From assembly GCA_964362365.1 (NCBI GenBank), contig CAYIEF010000047.1, positions 1-7,771 on the forward strand: DNA of 7,771 nucleotides, read 5' to 3'. The position numbers and the translations under genes were made by a program. Source of the DNA: JACPIL01 sp964362365. Lineage in GTDB: Archaea; Nanobdellota; Nanobdellia; Woesearchaeales; GW2011-AR9. This document shows, in pieces, positions 5,008-7,771 of the stretch (positions within the stretch are counted from its first letter, which is position 1; each line of letters starts with the position of its first letter). The notes below the pieces were generated by a model. That model had not been told where the DNA came from and searched no databases. It saw nothing but the letters and a program-made list of their open reading frames with translations.

Positions 5008-5937
5008 ATGAAAGTAATCGACCATCTGTCAAGAGCGAAAGAACCTTTACTTAGTTTTGAGATTGTTCCTCCGCAACGAGGAGGCGATTTTAAAAAGCTG
5101 GAAGAAGTAATCGCTACTCTTGCTCAATTTCATCCTCCTTTTATTGATGTAACCAGCCATGCCGCGGAAGTCGATGAGGTGTCTGGAAAAGTTCGACGTA
5201 AAAGTCCGGGAACATTAGGTATTTGCGTAGTTATTCAGCATAATTACAAGATAGATGCGGTTCCTCACGTTTTATGCCAGGGGTTTACCAGGGAGGAGAC
5301 AGAAGATTTTCTGATAGATTTGAATGGTTCAGGCATTCAAAATGTTATGGCTTTGCGCGGTGATAAGACGAATTATGAAAAGCCTCTTCCAGAAGGGCGC
5401 AGCAAAAATAATTACGCCGTGGATTTGGTAAGGCAGATAAGTGCCTTTAATCAGGGGAAATACTTAGAATACTCAGATGCAGCAGCTTCTAATCTTTGCA
5501 TTGGCGTGGCTGGATATCCTGAAACCCACTTTGAGGCGCCTCACGCCACTGCTGATTTACGGCATCTTGGAGAAAAAGTTCAAGCTGGTGCAGATTATAT
5601 TGTTACCCAAATGTTTTTTGACAATAGAAACTATTTTGATTTTGTGAAGAAATGCCAATATCACGGCATAACTGTTCCCATCATACCGGGCTTGAAAGTT
5701 CTGACCAGTAAAAAACAGCTTACCTTGCTGCCAGAAAGGTTTCATTTAAATATTTCTCAAGAGTTAGCTCAGCAAGTTGAAGCTGCAAAAGATGAGAAAG
5801 AAGTGAAAGAGATAGGCATTCAATGGGCGCTGAAGCAAACGGAAGGATTGCTTAATCATAATGTTCCAGCAGTGCATTTTTATGTGATGGGCAATCCTGC
5901 TCCAGTAGTTGAGGTAATTAAAAGATTACGGAGATAA
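5008..5937 (+). CDS. metF: Methylenetetrahydrofolate reductase
   Basis: MetF reduces 5,10-methylene-THF to 5-methyl-THF, the methyl donor for methionine synthesis, using FAD. The 309 residues form one TIM-barrel domain. The catalytic glutamate is Glu18 in SFEIVPP, equivalent to Glu28 of E. coli. The flavin-contacting aspartate is Asp119 in LRGD. The blocks CIGVAGYPETHFEAP (164-178), IVTQMFFDN (198-206) and VPIIPGLK (223-230) are intact. The phrasing of the whole protein, including RKSPGTLGIC, VPHVLCQGFT and KKQLTLLPERFH, is that of Bacteroidota MetF, so transfer from such a bacterium is likely. The ferredoxin gene follows after 1 nt and is probably co-translated. The ATG at 5008 is preceded by a TATA-like element and no Shine-Dalgarno. 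Confidence 0.96.
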   Translation: MKVIDHLSRAKEPLLSFEIVPPQRGGDFKKLEEVIATLAQFHPPFIDVTSHAAEVDEVSGKVRRKSPGTLGICVVIQHNYKIDAVPHVLCQGFTREETEDFLIDLNGSGIQNVMALRGDKTNYEKPLPEGRSKNNYAVDLVRQISAFNQGKYLEYSDAAASNLCIGVAGYPETHFEAPHATADLRHLGEKVQAGADYIVTQMFFDNRNYFDFVKKCQYHGITVPIIPGLKVLTSKKQLTLLPERFHLNISQELAQQVEAAKDEKEVKEIGIQWALKQTEGLLNHNVPAVHFYVMGNPAPVVEVIKRLRR

Positions 5938-5938
5938 A

Positions 5939-6238
5939 ATGCAGGATATTATTTTCCCTAAACCTAAAGTACACCTGTTTGTCTGTGTGAATGATCGGAC
6001 TGGTACGCAGAGTGATAAGCCCAGCTGCGGTCCACGCATTAAACCGGATGATGTGAAAAAAGTGAAAGAATGGATCCGCTCTGAAGGATTAACCACACAA
6101 GTTTACTGCACCAAAGCGCAATGTTTAGGTTTCTGCAATCCTGAAGGAAGCGTGGCAGTTGTGTATCCGAGAGGAAGATTTGTAAAAGGGATACGGGATG
6201 TGGAAGATTTGAAGAAATTGATTAGGGAAGAATTATAG
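5939..6238 (+). CDS. Small [2Fe-2S] thioredoxin-like ferredoxin
   Basis: The 99-residue protein has the cysteine layout of thioredoxin-fold [2Fe-2S] ferredoxins: C16, C30 in KPSCGPR, then C62 and C66 in QCLGFC, with the usual following segment SVAVVYPRGRF. C57 is an extra cysteine not needed for the cluster. There is no membrane or signal segment, so it acts in the cytoplasm as a one-electron carrier. Its ATG follows the metF stop by 1 nt, and GGAG at 5930-5933 gives a ribosome binding site 5 nt upstream. This tight coupling suggests, but does not prove, that it delivers electrons to MetF or to an associated reductase. NADH- or NADPH-linked MetF enzymes do not need it; some MetF enzymes of acetogens do use partner iron-sulfur proteins. 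Confidence 0.9.
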   Translation: MQDIIFPKPKVHLFVCVNDRTGTQSDKPSCGPRIKPDDVKKVKEWIRSEGLTTQVYCTKAQCLGFCNPEGSVAVVYPRGRFVKGIRDVEDLKKLIREEL

Positions 6239-6258
6239 TGTAAGGGATTACGCAACGG

Positions 6259-6267
6259 TTATAAATA
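6259..6267 (+). promoter_or_regulatory. TATA box of the 113-residue gene
   Basis: TTATAAATA is centred 25 bp before the ATG at 6288, which places the predicted transcription start essentially at the start codon. Confidence 0.7.
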
Positions 6268-6287
6268 AATACTCATTTTTAGAAGCC

Positions 6288-6629
6288 ATGTCAGATGAAT
6301 ATTTTATTTGGAAAGTGACTTTCTCGTATGAAACGCCTGCAGATGAAGCTCGGTATCTTGCTAAACAAGTGTATACTCTTATAGCTAAGAATAAAAAAGA
6401 AGCAGTATCTAAAGCTTTCGCTGATTTTAAAGAAACTCCTTCTTATACTGATCTTAATCTTTCCGAAGATGGTTTGGTAAAAACAAGAGTTCAGCAAATC
6501 AAAAAGCAAAACATCCGCCTGCCTTATCTAACTCTTACAGAAGATCAAGAACATTTTTCTATCATCCCGCGACTGTCAAGAAATCATTCTTCCTTGGAAT
6601 ACATTGTAGCGGAAAGAAAAGGTAAATGA
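6288..6629 (+). CDS. Unrecognised 113-residue protein
   Basis: I do not recognise a family. The protein is soluble and rich in lysine, with a short beta-like start (YFIWKVTFSYE), a likely helix AKNKKEAVSKAFADFKE (about residues 33-49), and a beta strand near the end (LEYIVAERKGK). It has no cysteine and no membrane segment. The strong TATA box and leaderless ATG show that it is a real gene with its own promoter. It ends exactly where the opposing PNPOx gene ends: the two stop codons are adjacent with no gap. The IWKVTF start followed by a helix recalls small alpha/beta proteins that package nucleic-acid-binding folds, but this is only an impression. Confidence 0.75.
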   Translation: MSDEYFIWKVTFSYETPADEARYLAKQVYTLIAKNKKEAVSKAFADFKETPSYTDLNLSEDGLVKTRVQQIKKQNIRLPYLTLTEDQEHFSIIPRLSRNHSSLEYIVAERKGK

Positions 6630-7112
6630 TTAATCTTTTAATTTAACTTCTGTCCTTCTATCAACAGGATATCCATTTACTTTTACAGAGTCTTTCAAGG
6701 TCCAAAATTTCTGTGGTAATAGCTTATACATTCTCCAAGGAGCATTGCCAGTAAAATCATGAATGTTTCGAAATTTCTTGTATGGATTAGCTTTTTTCTT
6801 TCTATTATAAATAATATTTATGGCATGAGGGATTTCTTTCTTCTGAACTTCTTGTGCCTTACCAATTATATAAACGCCATTTCCCTCGCCTTCTGGTACA
6901 CTAGAATCAAATATTACACCTGCAACACGATTATTTTGTTCTATTAATGTTGAATGGCGAGATCTTTTTTCAGAACACCAATAAAAATTATAATTTGAAT
7001 CATACGCAAAAAATACTGGTGAAATCCATGGCCTCCCTTTCTTATCAGAAGTTGCAAGCGTCAGGTAAATATTGTTTTTGATTATTTCTTTTACAATCTT
7101 TGTCTGGTTCAT
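6630..7112 (-). CDS. PNPOx-like split-barrel flavoprotein
   Basis: The 160-residue protein shows the pyridoxamine 5'-phosphate oxidase-like split beta-barrel that binds FMN. Clues are the opening LATSDKKGRPWISPVFFAYDS (residues about 18-38), the YWCSEKRSRHSTLIEQNNRVAGVIFDSS block (44-71) with the family's conserved His in the SRHST segment, and the ending VDRRTEVKL. Members of this family include flavin reductases, F420-binding enzymes and general stress proteins, so the substrate cannot be told. The ATG at 7112 lies 3 nt after the pilin stop, with only a distant AAGG as ribosome binding site, which suggests coupled translation in an operon. It is more AT-rich than the neighbouring pilin gene and may have been acquired. 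Confidence 0.8.
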   Translation of the reverse strand: MNQTKIVKEIIKNNIYLTLATSDKKGRPWISPVFFAYDSNYNFYWCSEKRSRHSTLIEQNNRVAGVIFDSSVPEGEGNGVYIIGKAQEVQKKEIPHAINIIYNRKKKANPYKKFRNIHDFTGNAPWRMYKLLPQKFWTLKDSVKVNGYPVDRRTEVKLKD

Positions 7113-7115
7113 TCT

Positions 7116-7583
7116 TTAACAAGCCTTCACACTTTCTACCACAAAAGCCTGATCGATGCAGACTTCTTCTTTATCGTAAGGAATGATCTTCGGCGATATC
7201 TTGACTTGGCGTATCTCTCCGGAAGCAGCAGTGTCGTAGGGAACGCGTCCTAAATACACGGCAGCTTTTCCCATCTTAGCATCGTTCAACTCAAAACTTT
7301 CTGCTTTTTGTGTTCCGATGATGTTTACCACGATTCCGTTTACATTAATATTAACTCCATTTTCTACTGAGAAGGAAAATATTTTCTTTGCTGCATCGTA
7401 GCATACTTGCTCTTCTCCGCCTATTTTAGAAAAACGTAAGCCTATATCAACAGCGCATTCTGCTGCTTCCTCCACTTCTGCGCTTCCAAGGTTTATTACT
7501 ACCACGCCGACAGCTACGGCAAAGGATACTAATAAAAAGCCGATCATTAACGGAGTGATTCCTTCCTTGCTAATCGGTTGCAT
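7116..7583 (-). CDS. Type IV pilin-like (class III signal peptide) protein
   Basis: I take the ATG at 7583, not the upstream TTG at 7598, because GGAAGG at 7591-7596 sits 7 nt before it. The 155-residue product starts MQPISKEGITPLMIGF, a short charged leader followed by a hydrophobic segment (about residues 9-32), typical of archaeal prepilins cleaved by a PibD/FlaK peptidase, most simply after Gly8. The mature domain is exported and held by the hydrophobic helix in the membrane or pilus. Cys43, Cys61, Cys142 and Cys155 could form two disulfide bonds. I cannot tell an adhesion pilin from an envelope protein. It follows the MJ1316/DUF504-like gene with a 2-nt gap and precedes the PNPOx-like gene, so the three are probably one operon. 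Confidence 0.85.
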   Translation of the reverse strand: MQPISKEGITPLMIGFLLVSFAVAVGVVVINLGSAEVEEAAECAVDIGLRFSKIGGEEQVCYDAAKKIFSFSVENGVNINVNGIVVNIIGTQKAESFELNDAKMGKAAVYLGRVPYDTAASGEIRQVKISPKIIPYDKEEVCIDQAFVVESVKAC

Positions 7584-7585
7584 TT

Positions 7586-7771
7586 TTACGCCTTCCAATG
7601 CGTTTTTCCTTTATGGAGAATTTCAGTAACTCTATGCAGGGGGACGAATACTTCTTTTCCTTTATCTACAAAGACTAAGAAGTCTTTTTCGATGCGGCTT
7701 AATTTCCCTGCGTGGATGGTCATTTCTTTTTTCTGCACATGATCTTCATACCTGAAATGGAATTCGTGTTT
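7586..7771 (-). CDS. C-terminal part of an MJ1316/DUF504-like RNA-repair domain protein (partial)
   Basis: This ORF enters from the right edge, so its start is outside the window. The visible 61 residues, ending HKGKTHWKA before a TAA at 7586, include the segment VFVPLHRVTEILHKGK, close to the PlHRv.eI...gkv.W ending of the MJ1316 (DUF504) domain. That domain is linked to RNA end recognition and RNA repair or tRNA-processing proteins in archaea. The gene overlaps closely with the pilin gene: only 2 nt separate its stop from the pilin ATG, and the pilin ribosome binding site lies inside this coding region. The family call is fairly good for the C-terminus, but the beginning, which would separate a stand-alone domain from a larger enzyme, is not seen. 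Confidence 0.7.
   Translation of the reverse strand, partial: KHEFHFRYEDHVQKKEMTIHAGKLSRIEKDFLVFVDKGKEVFVPLHRVTEILHKGKTHWKA

Noticed and set aside
7584..7598. TTG start at 7598 for the pilin gene
   Set aside because: The ATG at 7583 has a ribosome binding site 7 nt away and gives the short leader expected for a prepilin.
1..7771. CRISPR array or insertion sequence
   Set aside because: No regularly spaced direct repeats, terminal inverted repeats or transposase-like coding region are visible.

Overview
The window comes from an archaeon, most likely a DPANN-type lineage (Woesearchaeota-like; an inference, not proven here). The archaeal signals are direct: TATA-like boxes about 25-30 bp before several start codons with almost no leader, a class III (type IV) prepilin, an NFACT-R protein, an MJ1316/DUF504-type domain, and a tRNA gene interrupted by introns with bulge-helix-bulge splice signals. 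Several metabolic genes (aceB, aceA, metF) look bacterial, which points to gene acquisition.

Layout. 1-434 (+): a two-zinc-ribbon protein behind a TATA box. 435-600: short intergenic stretch with a weak small-RNA candidate. 601-777 (-): a 58-residue CxxC-x17-CxxC zinc protein. 862-3777 (-): aceB-aceA (malate synthase and isocitrate lyase), whose stop and start codons abut, behind a TATA box; together they form a complete glyoxylate bypass. 3858-4143 (-): the highlight, a tRNA-Arg(GCG) gene broken by three introns (46, 13 and 153 nt, in the D-loop, anticodon loop and T-loop), with its own TATA box and T-run terminator. This fills the apparently empty 3778-4186 gap. 4187-4966 (-): a stand-alone coiled-coil plus NFACT-R protein, resembling the C-terminal part of RqcH/NEMF without the N-terminal domains. 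5008-6238 (+): metF, closest by eye to Bacteroidota MetF, followed after 1 nt by a small [2Fe-2S] thioredoxin-like ferredoxin. 6288-6629 (+): an unrecognised 113-residue protein behind a TATA box. 6630-7771 (-): an operon running in from beyond the window edge, with the end of an MJ1316/DUF504-like gene, a type IV pilin-like protein with four cysteines, and a PNPOx-like flavoprotein.

Function. The glyoxylate bypass would allow net C4 synthesis from acetyl-CoA. metF with its ferredoxin would supply methyl-THF for methionine or C1 metabolism. The tRNA gene needs three splicing reactions before its product can fold or be charged. The key result, the triple-intron tRNA, rests on base-by-base reconstruction: a 74-nt mature tRNA with every expected invariant, and three perfectly placed 4-bp central helices at the splice sites.
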